From the NCBI GenBank assembly GCA_013816265.1, contig JACDES010000017.1, forward strand, positions 1 to 35,084: a stretch of DNA of 35,084 nucleotides. Direction: 5' to 3'. A program made the position numbers and the translations under genes. Shown piece by piece: positions 25,729-34,982 of the stretch. Under the pieces are notes generated by a model. The model saw only the letters and a program-made list of their open reading frames with translations. It did no database searches and was not told the DNA's origin. The DNA is from Parachlamydiaceae bacterium (lineage in GTDB: Bacteria; Chlamydiota; Chlamydiia; Chlamydiales; Parachlamydiaceae). Numbering within the stretch: the first letter of the stretch is position 1; every line of letters starts with the position of its first letter.

Positions 25729-26913
25729 ATGGCTAAAGAAGTATTTCAGCGGAAGAAGCCACACGTCAACATCGGAACTATCGGCCACGTTGACCACGGT
25801 AAAACAACATTAACTGCTGCTATCACAAAGGTGTTGGCAGAACAGGGTGGAGCAAAATTTAGAGACTACGCGTCAATCGATAATACACCAGAAGAAAAAG
25901 CGCGTGGTATTACAATCAACTCGACACACGTCGAATACGAAACAGTGGCACGCCACTACGCACACGTAGACTGCCCTGGACACGCCGACTATGTCAAAAA
26001 CATGATCACAGGTGCTGCTCAGATGGACGGCGCTATCTTGGTTGTGGCTGCTACAGACGGTGCGATGCCTCAAACTCGCGAACATATCCTGTTGGCGCGT
26101 CAGATGCAAGTTCCTGCGGTAGTTGTATTCCTAAACAAAGTCGATATGCTCGGTGAAAGCGATGCAGAGCTTCTCGACCTGGTTGAAATGGAATTACATG
26201 AATTGCTCGAATCTAAAGGATACAAAGATTGCCCAATCATCAGAGGTTCTGCTTTACGCGCTCTTGAAGGCGATGCAAAATACGTTGAAGCGATTAAGCA
26301 ATTGATGAAAACTGTTGATGAAAAGATCCCAACACCAGTTCGTGAAACAGATAAGCCATTCTTAATGCCAGTGGAAGACGTGTTCTCTATTTCTGGTCGT
26401 GGTACTGTTGCGACAGGTCGTATTGAGCGCGGAATTGTTAAAATCAACGATAAGTTACAACTTATCGGTTTGGGCGACACACGTGATACAGTTGCGACAG
26501 GTGTTGAAATGTTCAACAAAACAATGGATGAAGCTCGTGCGGGTGAAAACGTCGGTCTTCTCTTAAGAGGTTTGAACAAAGAAGACATCGAACGCGGTAT
26601 GTGCTTAGTTGCTCCTGGTACAAGCACACCTCACACTGAATTCAAAGGACCTATCTACGTATTAACGAAAGAAGAAGGTGGACGTCATAAGCCATTCTTC
26701 ACTGGATACCGTCCACAGTTGTATTTCAGAACAACAGACGTTACAGGAACAATTGAATTACCAGCTGGCGTAGAAATGGTTATGCCTGGTGATAACGTTG
26801 AAATTACTGTTAAATTGATTGCTCCTATCGCGATGGAAAAAGGTATGCGTTTTGCTATCCGCGAAGGTGGTCGTACAATTGGTGCTGGAACCGTTTCAGA
26901 AATCATTAAGTAA
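25729..26913 (+). CDS. tuf: Elongation factor Tu
   Basis: This 394-residue EF-Tu carries aminoacyl-tRNA to the ribosome as a GTP complex. G1 GHVDHGKT is at residues 19-26, the switch I region holds RGITIN, G3 DCPGH, G4 NKVD and G5 SAL follow in order, and domains 2 and 3 are complete through the end [13 protein letters not shown] stands 8 nt before the ATG. Codon choice is more regular and GC-richer than in the flanking hypothetical genes, as expected for high expression. An AT-rich imperfect inverted repeat (AGTATA/TATACT, about 25679-25704) lies in its leader. An intrinsic terminator follows directly. Confidence 0.98.
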   Translation: MAKEVFQRKKPHVNIGTIGHVDHGKTTLTAAITKVLAEQGGAKFRDYASIDNTPEEKARGITINSTHVEYETVARHYAHVDCPGHADYVKNMITGAAQMDGAILVVAATDGAMPQTREHILLARQMQVPAVVVFLNKVDMLGESDAELLDLVEMELHELLESKGYKDCPIIRGSALRALEGDAKYVEAIKQLMKTVDEKIPTPVRETDKPFLMPVEDVFSISGRGTVATGRIERGIVKINDKLQLIGLGDTRDTVATGVEMFNKTMDEARAGENVGLLLRGLNKEDIERGMCLVAPGTSTPHTEFKGPIYVLTKEEGGRHKPFFTGYRPQLYFRTTDVTGTIELPAGVEMVMPGDNVEITVKLIAPIAMEKGMRFAIREGGRTIGAGTVSEIIK

Positions 26914-26926
26914 GACAATATTGTTG

Positions 26927-26959
26927 AAAGGGTAGACTTTGTGTCTACCCTTTCTTTGT
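26927..26959 (+). terminator. Intrinsic terminator after tuf
   Basis: AAAGGGTAGAC (26927-26937) pairs perfectly with GTCTACCCTTT (26943-26953) over a 5-nt loop, followed by CTTTGT. It ends about 10 nt before tRNA-Trp, leaving no room for a new promoter. It is either a partial attenuator or a processing stem. Confidence 0.8.
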
Positions 26960-26969
26960 CTCTTAATAT

Positions 26970-27042
26970 GGGTGTGTAGCTCAGTTGGTAGAGCAACGGT
27001 CTCCAAAGCCGTCGGTCGGGGGTTCAAATCCCTCCGCACTCG
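26970..27042 (+). tRNA. tRNA-Trp (anticodon CCA)
   Basis: Cloverleaf: acceptor GGGTGTG/CGCACTC with two G-T pairs, D arm GCTC/GAGC, anticodon stem ACGGT/GCCGT with loop CTCCAAA, and T arm GGGGG-TTCAAAT-CCCTC. The discriminator is G; CCA is not encoded. tRNA-Trp before secE is a common bacterial arrangement and is the order in chlamydiae. Confidence 0.96.
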
Positions 27043-27077
27043 ATTCAAGTACAAGTAATAGTGAAAGAGGTATTAAA

Positions 27078-27353
27078 GTGAGTGCGGAAACAAAGTTCAT
27101 GGAAATAAAAAAAACACAACAAATTACTGCAACAGACAATCCTGTTACTAAAAAGAAAGCTGCAGACTTTGTAACTGAAATGAAGGGAGAAGTTTCCAAA
27201 ATTCAGTGGACAAGCAAAGATGAGCTTATCACATATACCAAGATTGTTGTGGGCATGACTTTCGTTTTTGGGATGGCAATATATTTTACAGACCTTATTA
27301 TTCAAGGTTCATTACATGCCTTGAATGGATTGCTCCGTCTAATAGGTGGCTAG
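27078..27353 (+). CDS. secE: Preprotein translocase subunit SecE
   Basis: The 91-residue product has a basic N-terminal region, the conserved amphipathic segment EMKGEVSKIQWTSKDEL (around residue 37), and one membrane span near the end (IVVGMTFVFGMAIYFTDLII). SecE clamps SecY in the inner-membrane translocon. The frame is open from inside tRNA-Trp, so the start must be downstream. GTG at 27078 is chosen because AGAGG (27066-27070) lies 7 nt upstream; the ATG at 27099 is an alternative with a weaker site. The position directly before nusG is universal in bacteria. Confidence 0.93.
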   Translation: MSAETKFMEIKKTQQITATDNPVTKKKAADFVTEMKGEVSKIQWTSKDELITYTKIVVGMTFVFGMAIYFTDLIIQGSLHALNGLLRLIGG

Positions 27354-27395
27354 AAATACTTACGCGTTTAGAATCGAAAAATAAAAGGTTGACAC

Positions 27396-27944
27396 ATGTA
27401 TAAATGGTACGTCGTACAAGTGCTCTCTACACATGAGAAGAAGGCAAAAAAAGCTCTTGAAGAACATCTCGTTGTTAAGGGGATGGCTGATCAAATTGAG
27501 CAAGTTCTTCTTCCAACAGAAAATGTCTCCGAAGTTAAAAAGGGGCAGCAGCACGTTGTAGAAAAGCGTCTTTGGCCTGGGTACCTACTAGTAAAGATGA
27601 ATTTAAATGACGAATCTTGGCAATATGTTAAGAATACGAACGGTGTCATCGACTTTTTAGGTGGCGATAAACCTGTTCCATTGACGGATACGGAAGTAAA
27701 TGATATCCTAAAAGACCTTGAAGATAAAAAACAGAAAGTGACACAAAAACATAAGTTTGATATCGGCGATAAAGTTAAAATTACCGACGGCGTTTTTGTT
27801 AACTTTATTGGAACAGTTACAGAAGTCTTCCACGATAAGGGTCGCTTGAGTGTATTAGTCTCTATTTTTGGTCGAGACACACGTGTGGATGACTTAGAGT
27901 TCGCGCAAGTTGAAGAAATTACAGACGATGCTGAAGGAACCTAA
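27396..27944 (+). CDS. nusG: Transcription antitermination factor NusG
   Basis: This 182-residue NusG has an N-terminal NGN domain (MYKWYVVQVLSTHEKKAKKA, then RLWPGYLLVKMNLND and GVIDFLGG). The C-terminal KOW domain follows from about residue 125 (FDIGDKVKITDGVFVNFIGT, ending SIFGRDTRVDDLE). It binds RNA polymerase, suppresses pausing and links it to Rho or the ribosome. It follows secE by 42 bp. A family C palindrome starts 2 bp after its stop codon and separates it from rplK. Confidence 0.97.
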   Translation: MYKWYVVQVLSTHEKKAKKALEEHLVVKGMADQIEQVLLPTENVSEVKKGQQHVVEKRLWPGYLLVKMNLNDESWQYVKNTNGVIDFLGGDKPVPLTDTEVNDILKDLEDKKQKVTQKHKFDIGDKVKITDGVFVNFIGTVTEVFHDKGRLSVLVSIFGRDTRVDDLEFAQVEEITDDAEGT

Positions 27945-27946
27945 TT

Positions 27947-28109
27947 TATACCACAGCCCGCTTAAAACTTGGATTTGAACAGCGCGAAAATCCTCGGGAT
28001 TCGATGATCGTAAATAGATCAATATTAGAAATATGGATCTATTTACGATCATCGAATCCCGAGGTTTTGGCGCAGTTCAAATTGCAAGTTTTAAGCGGGT
28101 TGTGGTATA
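27947..28109. repeat. Family C palindrome, copy 1 (nusG-rplK)
   Basis: The 163-bp inverted repeat runs from TATACCAC to GTGGTATA, with arms of about 74 bp. An inner 28-bp stretch starting CTCGGGATTCGATGATCGTA is perfectly mirrored around an AATATTAG loop. It begins 2 bp after the nusG stop. Copies 2 and 3 lie at 30851 and 34983. Downstream, 28110-28263 is the AT-rich rplK leader, in which I see no clear promoter. Confidence 0.92.
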
Positions 28110-28263
28110 AAGTTACAAGATTATACTACACAGTCTATTAGTCTGATAAATAAGAAAGAAATGAGAAAATATTAAATTAAGTCTGTCAAGGACATAATCC
28201 TTTGAGTGCCTCTATCAAAGTATTGTATCGCACCGGACTTTATTTACTTTTAGAGAGGAAATT

Positions 28264-28692
28264 ATGTCAAAGAAAATTATTAAGGTGATTAAGCTGCAGA
28301 TTCCTGCAGGTAAAGCCAACCCAGCGCCTCCAATCGGCCCAGCCCTTGGTGCTGCTGGTGTGAACATTATGTCTTTCTGCAAAGATTTCAATGCGAAGAC
28401 ACAAAGTATGATGGGAGATATTCTTCCAGTTTTGATAACTGTTTATCATGACAAAAGCTTTTCATTTATAACAAAGAAACCCCCAGTTGCTGAAATGCTT
28501 AAAAAAGCAACAGGAATTGCGAAAGGTTCAGGTGTTCCTAACCGCGATAAAGTAGCTAAAATTACTCGATCACAAGCACGCAAAGTTGCGCAAGATAAAA
28601 TGCAAGACATGAATGCGAATGATTTAGAAATGGCGACCAATATTGTGTTGGGTACAGCCCGTTCCATGGGAATCGAATTAATACCAGAATAG
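28264..28692 (+). CDS. rplK: 50S ribosomal protein L11
   Basis: This 142-residue L11 is complete, with the signature [20 protein letters not shown] (residues 17-36) in the N-terminal domain. The C-terminal RNA-binding part includes [11 protein letters not shown] and ends [12 protein letters not shown]11 binds the GTPase-associated region of 23S rRNA. GAGAGGAAATT lies before the ATG. It begins the tight rplK-rplA-rplJ-rplL run (gaps 10, 11 and 63 bp), set apart from nusG by a family C palindrome and 150 bp of leader. Confidence 0.98.
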   Translation: MSKKIIKVIKLQIPAGKANPAPPIGPALGAAGVNIMSFCKDFNAKTQSMMGDILPVLITVYHDKSFSFITKKPPVAEMLKKATGIAKGSGVPNRDKVAKITRSQARKVAQDKMQDMNANDLEMATNIVLGTARSMGIELIPE

Positions 28693-28702
28693 AGAGATCA
28701 TT

Positions 28703-29401
28703 ATGGGTCGTCCAAGTAAAAGAACTCGGGAGATAGCTAAGTCGCTAGATGCTTTAAAGGCATATAGTCTTCAAGATGCTATCGATATATTAAAGAAATG
28801 TCCGCCGGTCAAATTTGACCAATCGGTGGAAATTGCTTTAAAACTCGGTGTAGACCCTCGCAGATCAGACCAAACCGTCCGCGGAACTGTATCATTACCG
28901 AATGGTACGGGAAAGACCTTAAGAATCCTCGTCTTTGCAAAAGGCGATAAGATGAAAGAGGCTTTAGCTGCGGGTGCTGACTACGTGGGTAACGATGAAC
29001 TTTTTGAAAAAGTCAACGGGGGTTGGACAGATTTTGATGCTGTCATTTCAACGCCTGACATGATGCGCGATGTAGGTAAATTAGGTAAAGTCCTCGGACC
29101 ACGTGGTCTGATGCCTACTCCTAAAGCTGGCACCGTCACAACGGATATAACTAAGGCTGTTAACGAGCTTAAACTGGGTAAAATCGAATTTAAGCTCGAT
29201 CGCCATGGTGTGGTTAATAATGGAGTAGGGAAAGTATCTTTTACTCAAGACAAATTGTTGCAAAACATTATGTCTCTTCTCAATGCCATACAGCGTGCTA
29301 AGCCTGCTTCTGCAAAGGGAAATTATATGAGGTCTCTAGTTGTCTCGTCGACAATGGGACCTGGCCTCAAGATTGATCTAAGCAAACTTGATTTAGCATA
29401 A
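28703..29401 (+). CDS. rplA: 50S ribosomal protein L1
   Basis: This 232-residue L1 carries the family signature [17 protein letters not shown] (near residue 130) and the N-terminal RNA-binding patch around [22 protein letters not shown]1 forms the mobile stalk at the ribosomal E site and in many bacteria represses its own operon by binding the rplK leader. I could not identify such a binding site here. The gene follows rplK by 10 bp and precedes rplJ by 11 bp, so translational coupling is likely. Confidence 0.98.
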   Translation: MGRPSKRTREIAKSLDALKAYSLQDAIDILKKCPPVKFDQSVEIALKLGVDPRRSDQTVRGTVSLPNGTGKTLRILVFAKGDKMKEALAAGADYVGNDELFEKVNGGWTDFDAVISTPDMMRDVGKLGKVLGPRGLMPTPKAGTVTTDITKAVNELKLGKIEFKLDRHGVVNNGVGKVSFTQDKLLQNIMSLLNAIQRAKPASAKGNYMRSLVVSSTMGPGLKIDLSKLDLA

Positions 29402-29412
29402 GGAGTAAATTC

Positions 29413-29931
29413 ATGAGACCAGAAAAAGAACTCCTTAAAAAAGAAGTTAAAGACAAAATGGTGCGTCATAGCTCATTTGTCATTATGCAGTATGGAAGCT
29501 TGAAAGCGAATACTGCTAACGATTTTCGCCGCGAAATCGGCAAAATGGGTGGCGATGTAGAAATTGTCCGCAAACGTATCTTGATTAAAGCTGCTGAAGA
29601 AGCAGGTATTAAGCTAGATTTGTCAGCCATGCAAGGACATATTGGGCTCGTGTTTCTTGGAAATGATCCAATTGAAACTACGAAAACAGTATTTAAATTC
29701 AGCAAGGATCGCGACCAAGTGATCACTGTTCGTGGTGGACGGTTTGAAGGCAAACTCTATGGTGGTGAAGATGTTGAAAAAATGTCTAAATTACCAAGCA
29801 GAAATGAAATGCGCGCTCAATTCCTTAGCGTTCTTGAGGCTCCAATGGCTGAGACATTGGCTGTTATGGATGCGCTTCTCTCTAGCGTCGTCTACTGTTT
29901 AGATAATAAAAGCAAACAGGGAAGTGAATAA
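29413..29931 (+). CDS. rplJ: 50S ribosomal protein L10
   Basis: This 172-residue L10 has the N-terminal rRNA-binding region (LLKKEVKDKM, then ANDFRREIGKMGGDVEIVRKR) and a C-terminal helix that carries L7/L12 dimers. It matches the family in length and order. AAGGAG precedes the ATG and overlaps the end of rplA. The usual internal position before rplL is kept, with a 63-bp gap. Confidence 0.96.
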   Translation: MRPEKELLKKEVKDKMVRHSSFVIMQYGSLKANTANDFRREIGKMGGDVEIVRKRILIKAAEEAGIKLDLSAMQGHIGLVFLGNDPIETTKTVFKFSKDRDQVITVRGGRFEGKLYGGEDVEKMSKLPSRNEMRAQFLSVLEAPMAETLAVMDALLSSVVYCLDNKSKQGSE

Positions 29932-29994
29932 TTAAAGTCATCCATTTAAGAATCATTTATTAAACAAAGTTTTGAAAACTTAAGAGGTATTATC

Positions 29995-30387
29995 GTGAGT
30001 AACAAAAAATCAACAGAAGATCTAGTCAATGCATTAAGCGAATTGACTGTATTAGAAATGTCTGAATTAAAGACTAAATTAGAAGAGAAGTGGGGCGTTA
30101 AAGCCGCTGCTGCTGCTGTAATGGCTGCTCCTTCAGCTGCTCCTGCTGCTGCCGCTGCTGCTGAAGCAACTGACTACTCTGTAACTTTGACAGAAGCACC
30201 AGCTGATAAGAAAATTGGTATCATTAAAGTTGTGCGCGAAATCACAGGTCTTGGCTTAAAAGAAGCGAAAGATCTCGTTGAAGCAGCACCAAAAGAATTG
30301 AAGCCAACAGCTCCAAAAGCTGAAGCTGATGCGATTAAGAAGAAAGTCGAAGAAGCTGGTGGAAAAGTTGCTCTAAAAGGTCTGTAA
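29995..30387 (+). CDS. rplL: 50S ribosomal protein L7/L12
   Basis: This 130-residue stalk protein has an N-terminal dimerisation domain ([20 protein letters not shown]), an alanine-rich hinge near residues 37-57, and a C-terminal factor-binding domain ([20 protein letters not shown], ending GGKVALKGL). It recruits translational GTPases. The start is GTG with AGAGG 7 nt upstream, a context strikingly like that of secE (AGAGGTATTA before GTGAGT). It is followed by structured noncoding DNA and a strong terminator, so it ends its transcription unit. Confidence 0.98.
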   Translation: MSNKKSTEDLVNALSELTVLEMSELKTKLEEKWGVKAAAAAVMAAPSAAPAAAAAAEATDYSVTLTEAPADKKIGIIKVVREITGLGLKEAKDLVEAAPKELKPTAPKAEADAIKKKVEEAGGKVALKGL

Positions 30388-30399
30388 GCCTAGATTTTC

Positions 30400-30466
30400 G
30401 TGGCCATTGCCACTAAACCTGTGCCCATTCCTGATTGTCGTATTTATACGTAATTGGGGACGGGCA
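30400..30466 (+). ncRNA. Structured intergenic segment after rplL (possible small RNA or 3'-UTR)
   Basis: Two hairpins follow the rplL stop: GTGGC/GCCAC (30400-30413) and TGCCC/GGGCA (30422-30466). The second contains an inner CGTAT/ATACG hairpin. The segment continues with GC-rich sequence to the terminator at 30522. It is more GC-rich than the surrounding spacer. It could be a stable 3'-UTR or an independent small RNA; I do not recognise a known RNA family. Confidence 0.35.
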
Positions 30467-30521
30467 TGAGTGAAGCTGGGTACGGAAACGGAAAAGACGC
30501 TTGGCCCATTAATGTACGAAG

Positions 30522-30569
30522 CCAGAAATAGAGTGAAAATTCTATTTCTGGTCTTTATTTATTTTTATT
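30522..30569 (+). terminator. Intrinsic terminator ending the rplKAJL unit
   Basis: CCAGAAATAGA (30522-30532) pairs perfectly with TCTATTTCTGG (30541-30551) over an 8-nt loop. A T-rich tail (TCTTTATTTATTTTTATT) follows. It lies directly before the rpoB promoter. Confidence 0.9.
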
Positions 30570-30571
30570 GC

Positions 30572-30601
30572 TTGACTTTTACATGTAAATATCGTTATAA
30601 T
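30572..30601 (+). promoter_or_regulatory. rpoB promoter
   Basis: TTGACT (30572-30577) and a perfect TATAAT (30596-30601) are separated by 18 nt, a near-consensus housekeeping promoter. Transcription should start near 30608, leaving a leader of about 590 nt before rpoB. It begins 2 bp after the T tail of the rplL terminator. Confidence 0.82.
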
Positions 30602-30733
30602 AAACAATAGGCTTAAAATAGATGCTGTTTGGATCGCAGATCAACATAACTTTTTCCCATGAAATTACTTTAAATCAATTGTTATTATCCGGCTTTATGC
30701 CATAGAAAAATGCTTATTTTGCCTTTTGAAAGG

Positions 30734-30839
30734 TGGATAAACCAGTATTTATCCAACTCTCAAATTTCGAAATAATAACTAGAGTTTTGTCAAAAAAAGC
30801 AAAACTTCGGTAGTGAATGTGACACATTTTCAGTGTCAC
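30734..30839 (+). promoter_or_regulatory. Hairpin cluster in the rpoB leader
   Basis: Three separate hairpins follow one another: TGGATAAA/TTTATCCA (30734-30755), AGTTTTG/CAAAACT (30783-30806) and GTGACAC/GTGTCAC (30819-30839). None has a terminator-like T tail. They precede the family C palindrome and may protect or regulate the rpoB leader. Confidence 0.5.
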
Positions 30840-30850
30840 TGTATAGAGTG

Positions 30851-31014
30851 TATACCACGCGCGGCCTAAAACTTGAATTTGGACCTGCGCGAAAGCTCTC
30901 GGGATTCAGCGATCGTAAATGGGTCGATATTAATAATATAGACCCATTTACGATCGTTGAATCCCGAGGCTTTGGCGCGGTCCAAATTTCAAGTTTTAGA
31001 CCACGCGTGGTATA
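30851..31014. repeat. Family C palindrome, copy 2 (rpoB leader)
   Basis: This 164-bp inverted repeat from TATACCAC to GTGGTATA has the same plan as copy 1. The conserved inner block CTCGGGATTC with GATCGTAAAT is mirrored around a GATATTAATA-rich loop. Arm positions that differ from copy 1 (for example GGGTC for AGATC) are matched by changes in the opposite arm (GACCC for GATCT). An open frame runs through it but is an artefact of the palindrome. 31015-31198 is the AT-rich end of the rpoB leader. Confidence 0.92.
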
Positions 31015-31198
31015 AAATAATCATTCAAATTGAATACTTTCAATTTGCTTCAATCCTCAATAAGGGACTGACAAGCTGATAAGATTCAATAATGAATAAA
31101 AATTCGGTATTTTTATGAGAAAAATAAAAATGTACTCTAGAAAAATATCGAATCAATTCCAATCATCTCAAGTAAAGCTATAGTAGGAGTCCTTCATA

Positions 31199-34100
31199 AT
31201 GTTGAAAAGGCCGCCACATCGCATGAGTTTTGTTGAAAAGGAAGAAATTATTGATCTTCCTAATCTTATAGAAATTCAAATTAAGTCATATAATCAATTT
31301 CTCCAAGCCGATAAATTCTCTGAAGAAAGAGAAAATTTAGGCTTGCAAGAAGTTTTTACCGAGATTTTTCCTATTAAGTCATATGACGAAAAGACAATCT
31401 TGGAGTTTCTATCCTATAATCTAGGTGTCCCCAAATACACTCCAGAAGAGTGTATTCGCCGTGGTATCACTTATAACGTAACCTTAAAGGTTAAGTTCCG
31501 TCTCACAGATGAGACCGGTATTAAGGAAGAAGAAGTTTACATGGGTACAATTCCCATCATGACCGACAAAGGAACATTCATCGTCAATGGTGCTGAGCGG
31601 GTTGTCGTTTCTCAGTTGCACCGTTCACCAGGTATGTGCTTTGAACAAGAACGTCATTCTCGCGGTCAAGTGATCTATTCCTTCCGTATTATCCCATATC
31701 GTGGTAGTTGGTTGGAAGGTGCTTTTGACATAAATGACCTTATCCACATCTACATCGACCGCAAAAAACGCCGTCGTAAAATTCTCGCAACGACATTCAT
31801 ACGTGCTTTAGGCTATTCATCAAATAGCGATATCATTGAAGAATTCTTCAATACACGTAAATACAAACTCAAAAATGAAAAAGAATTTGCTAAGCTTGTC
31901 GGTAAAATTTTAGCACAAGACGTGATCGATGAAGAATCGGGTCTTGTCTTTGGTAAAGCCTCTGAAAAGCTGACTACAGCAATGCTTAAGCGCATCATGG
32001 ATGCAGGTATTGATGTCATCCGTATCGCTGAAGATGCTGATGAAACAAGCCCAATCATCAAGATGTTAGCGAAAGATCCAACAGATTCGTACGAAGCGGC
32101 TTTGAAAGACTTTTATCGCAAAATTAGACCAGGCGAACCCGCAACTCTTTCAAATGCACGTTCAGCTATCATGCGCCTATTTTTCGATCCGAAGCGATAT
32201 AACTTAGGTCGTGTAGGTCGCTATAAGCTTAACAGCAAATTGGGCTTTGAAATCAATGACGAAACACTCCAAACAGTGACTCTTAATAAAGAGGATGTCA
32301 TTGGAGCCCTCAAATATTTGATCCAGTTAAAGAGCGGGAATCAAGATGCAACAGTCGATGATATCGATCACCTCGGCAATCGTCGCGTTCGTTCAGTCGG
32401 TGAATTAATCCAGAACCAATGCCGTATCGGCTTGGCTCGTATGGAGAAAATTATCCGCGAACGTATGAATTTATTCGATTTCTCTTCTGATACTCTAACA
32501 CCAGGAAAAATTGTATCTGCTAAAGGTCTTTCCGGGGTCCTCAAAGACTTCTTCGGACGTTCGCAGTTATCACAATTTATGGATCAGACGAACCCTGTGG
32601 CGGAATTAACTCACAAACGTCGTCTTTCATCTCTTGGGCCAGGAGGCTTGAATCGTGATCGCGCCGGTTTCGAAGTACGTGACGTACATCCTAGCCATTA
32701 CGGACGTATCTGCCCAATTGAAACACCTGAAGGTCCAAACATCGGTTTGATATCTTCACTCTCTTCTTTTGCGAAAATCAATGAATTCGGATTCATCGAA
32801 ACACCGTATCGTATCGTTCGTGATTGTGTTGTCACTGAAGAAATTGAATACATGACTGCCGATCAAGAAGAAAGCTGTGTCATCGCTCAGGCTTCTGCTC
32901 CAATCGATGAATATAATATGTTCGCCGAGCCAATTTGCTGGGTGAGACATCGTGGTGAACAGTATGAAACTGACATCAAAAAAGTAACACATATGGACGT
33001 GTCGCCAAAGCAGCTCGTTTCTATCGTTACTGGATTGATTCCATTCTTAGAGCACGACGATGCGAACCGCGCTTTGATGGGCTCGAACATGCAACGCCAA
33101 GGCGTTCCATTATTGAAACCAGACGCTCCGATTGTTGGAACCGGTCTCGAAGCACGTGCAGCACGCGACTCAGGCGCTGTTTTAGTTGCTCAAGAAGATG
33201 GTGTTGTCGAATATGTTGACGGTATGAGAATTGTGGTATCGCCTCTTGACAACCGCCTAGAAAAGAAAACATATTTCCTTAAGAAATTTATCAGATCAAA
33301 TGCTGGTACTTGCATTAACCAAAAGCCACTTTGCGAAGTGGGCGATAAGCTTAAAGCGGGTGACGTCATCGCTGACGGTCCAGCAACAGATAAAGGTGAA
33401 GTAGCTCTAGGTCGTAACGTCCTCGTGGCCTTTATGCCATGGTTCGGATATAACTATGAAGATGCTATCATTATCTCTGAAAAACTTCTAAGAGAAGACT
33501 ATTATACTTCTATCTACATTGAAGAATTTGAGCTTACTGCTCGTGATACGAAATTAGGTAAAGAAGAAATCACACGCGATATTCCTAATGTTTCGGAAGA
33601 AACATTACGCAACTTAGGCGACGATGGTATTATACGTATCGGTGCTGAAGTTAAACAAGGGGATATCTTAGTCGGTAAAATTACTCCTAAGTCTGAAACA
33701 GAACTTGCTCCTGAAGAGCGTCTATTACGCGCCATCTTCGGTGACAAAGCATCTGATGTTAAAGATGCATCTCTTGTTGCTCCTCCAGGTACTGAAGGGG
33801 TCGTCATGGATGTTAAGGTTTTCAGCCGTCGTGATCGTCTTTCTAAAACTGATGACGAGTTAGTCGAAGAAGCATCAAAATTAAAAGACATACAGCGCGA
33901 TTATAAATCGAAGCAAGCTGAACTTAAGACTGAAAAGCATGAACGCGTTGGGGCTATATTGCTCAACGAAGTCGCTCCAGGCGGGATTGTTCATCGCAAA
34001 ACAGCTGAAGTCATCATCGATGAGAGTTCTGTCATTACTCAAGATCTGATTGAAGCATTAGAGAAGGAAAATGTTGAAGATCTTCTCATGCCAAGCAATG

Positions 34101-34963
34101 AGATCTACGACCTCCTCAAGCAAACATTGCATGATTACGAAATTGCAATGCAGACGATCGAAACTCAATACAAAGCTCAGCTCGAGTTTATGCGTAAAGG
34201 GGACACAGACCTAGATCCAGGCGTCATTCGCCAAGTGAAGGTTTATGTCGCATCTAAGCGTAAGCTACAAGTTGGGGATAAAATGGCTGGTCGCCACGGT
34301 AACAAAGGGGTAGTATCCAAAATCGTTCCAGAAGCGGATATGCCTTACTTACCAAATGGTCAACCGATTGAAATTATCCTGAACCCACTCGGCGTGCCTT
34401 CACGTATGAACATGGGGCAGCTTTTTGAAACTCATTTGGGTATTGCAGCTCATTATGCTGGTATATACGTAAAGAGTCCTGTTTTCGAAGGTTTCCCAGA
34501 AGAAAAAATTTGGGAAATGATGAAGCAACAAGGTTTACCTGAAGATGGTAAATTTTATCTCTATGACGGTTGTTCAGGTGAGCGTTTTGACAACACTGTT
34601 GTTGTCGGCTACATCTATATGCTTAAGTTGAGCCATTTGGTTGCCGATAAGATCCACGCTCGTGCCGTTGGTCCATACTCATTAGTGACTCAGCAACCAT
34701 TGGGTGGTAAAGCTCAAATGGGTGGTCAGCGCTTCGGAGAGATGGAAGTATGGGCTGCGGAAGCTTATGGTGCCGCACACTTATTGCAAGAGTTGTTAAC
34801 AGTAAAATCAGACGACGTTGCCGGACGCACACGTATCTACGAATCTATCGTTAAAGGGGAAAACCTACTCAGATCAGGTACTCCAGAGTCCTTTAACGTA
34901 TTGATCAAAGAGATGCAAGGTCTTGGATTGAACGTTTACACTGAAACTGTTGCCGATAAATAA
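31199..34963 (+). CDS. rpoB: RNA polymerase beta subunit
   Basis: This complete 1254-residue beta subunit starts [11 protein letters not shown] and ends ETVADK. The rifampicin pocket near residues 450-490 is [12 protein letters not shown], then [13 protein letters not shown]. The E. coli D516, H526 and S531 equivalents are all wild type, which predicts rifampicin sensitivity. The downstream block [20 protein letters not shown] and the C-terminal [16 protein letters not shown] are intact. TAGGAG precedes the ATG. Its own promoter and long leader separate it from rplL. The next gene, beyond the window, should be rpoC, reached across a third family C palindrome. Confidence 0.99.
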   Translation: MLKRPPHRMSFVEKEEIIDLPNLIEIQIKSYNQFLQADKFSEERENLGLQEVFTEIFPIKSYDEKTILEFLSYNLGVPKYTPEECIRRGITYNVTLKVKFRLTDETGIKEEEVYMGTIPIMTDKGTFIVNGAERVVVSQLHRSPGMCFEQERHSRGQVIYSFRIIPYRGSWLEGAFDINDLIHIYIDRKKRRRKILATTFIRALGYSSNSDIIEEFFNTRKYKLKNEKEFAKLVGKILAQDVIDEESGLVFGKASEKLTTAMLKRIMDAGIDVIRIAEDADETSPIIKMLAKDPTDSYEAALKDFYRKIRPGEPATLSNARSAIMRLFFDPKRYNLGRVGRYKLNSKLGFEINDETLQTVTLNKEDVIGALKYLIQLKSGNQDATVDDIDHLGNRRVRSVGELIQNQCRIGLARMEKIIRERMNLFDFSSDTLTPGKIVSAKGLSGVLKDFFGRSQLSQFMDQTNPVAELTHKRRLSSLGPGGLNRDRAGFEVRDVHPSHYGRICPIETPEGPNIGLISSLSSFAKINEFGFIETPYRIVRDCVVTEEIEYMTADQEESCVIAQASAPIDEYNMFAEPICWVRHRGEQYETDIKKVTHMDVSPKQLVSIVTGLIPFLEHDDANRALMGSNMQRQGVPLLKPDAPIVGTGLEARAARDSGAVLVAQEDGVVEYVDGMRIVVSPLDNRLEKKTYFLKKFIRSNAGTCINQKPLCEVGDKLKAGDVIADGPATDKGEVALGRNVLVAFMPWFGYNYEDAIIISEKLLREDYYTSIYIEEFELTARDTKLGKEEITRDIPNVSEETLRNLGDDGIIRIGAEVKQGDILVGKITPKSETELAPEERLLRAIFGDKASDVKDASLVAPPGTEGVVMDVKVFSRRDRLSKTDDELVEEASKLKDIQRDYKSKQAELKTEKHERVGAILLNEVAPGGIVHRKTAEVIIDESSVITQDLIEALEKENVEDLLMPSNEIYDLLKQTLHDYEIAMQTIETQYKAQLEFMRKGDTDLDPGVIRQVKVYVASKRKLQVGDKMAGRHGNKGVVSKIVPEADMPYLPNGQPIEIILNPLGVPSRMNMGQLFETHLGIAAHYAGIYVKSPVFEGFPEEKIWEMMKQQGLPEDGKFYLYDGCSGERFDNTVVVGYIYMLKLSHLVADKIHARAVGPYSLVTQQPLGGKAQMGGQRFGEMEVWAAEAYGAAHLLQELLTVKSDDVAGRTRIYESIVKGENLLRSGTPESFNVLIKEMQGLGLNVYTETVADK

Positions 34964-34982
34964 AACCTAAAAAGGTGAGTTA

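Noticed and set aside
26985..27077. N-terminal extension of SecE starting inside tRNA-Trp
   Set aside because: The extended part translates the tRNA gene; the GTG at 27078 has a good ribosome site and gives the normal SecE length.
30833..31015. 60-codon open frame before rpoB
   Set aside because: It lies within the family C palindrome; both strands stay open because of symmetry. No homologous frame in copies 1 or 3.
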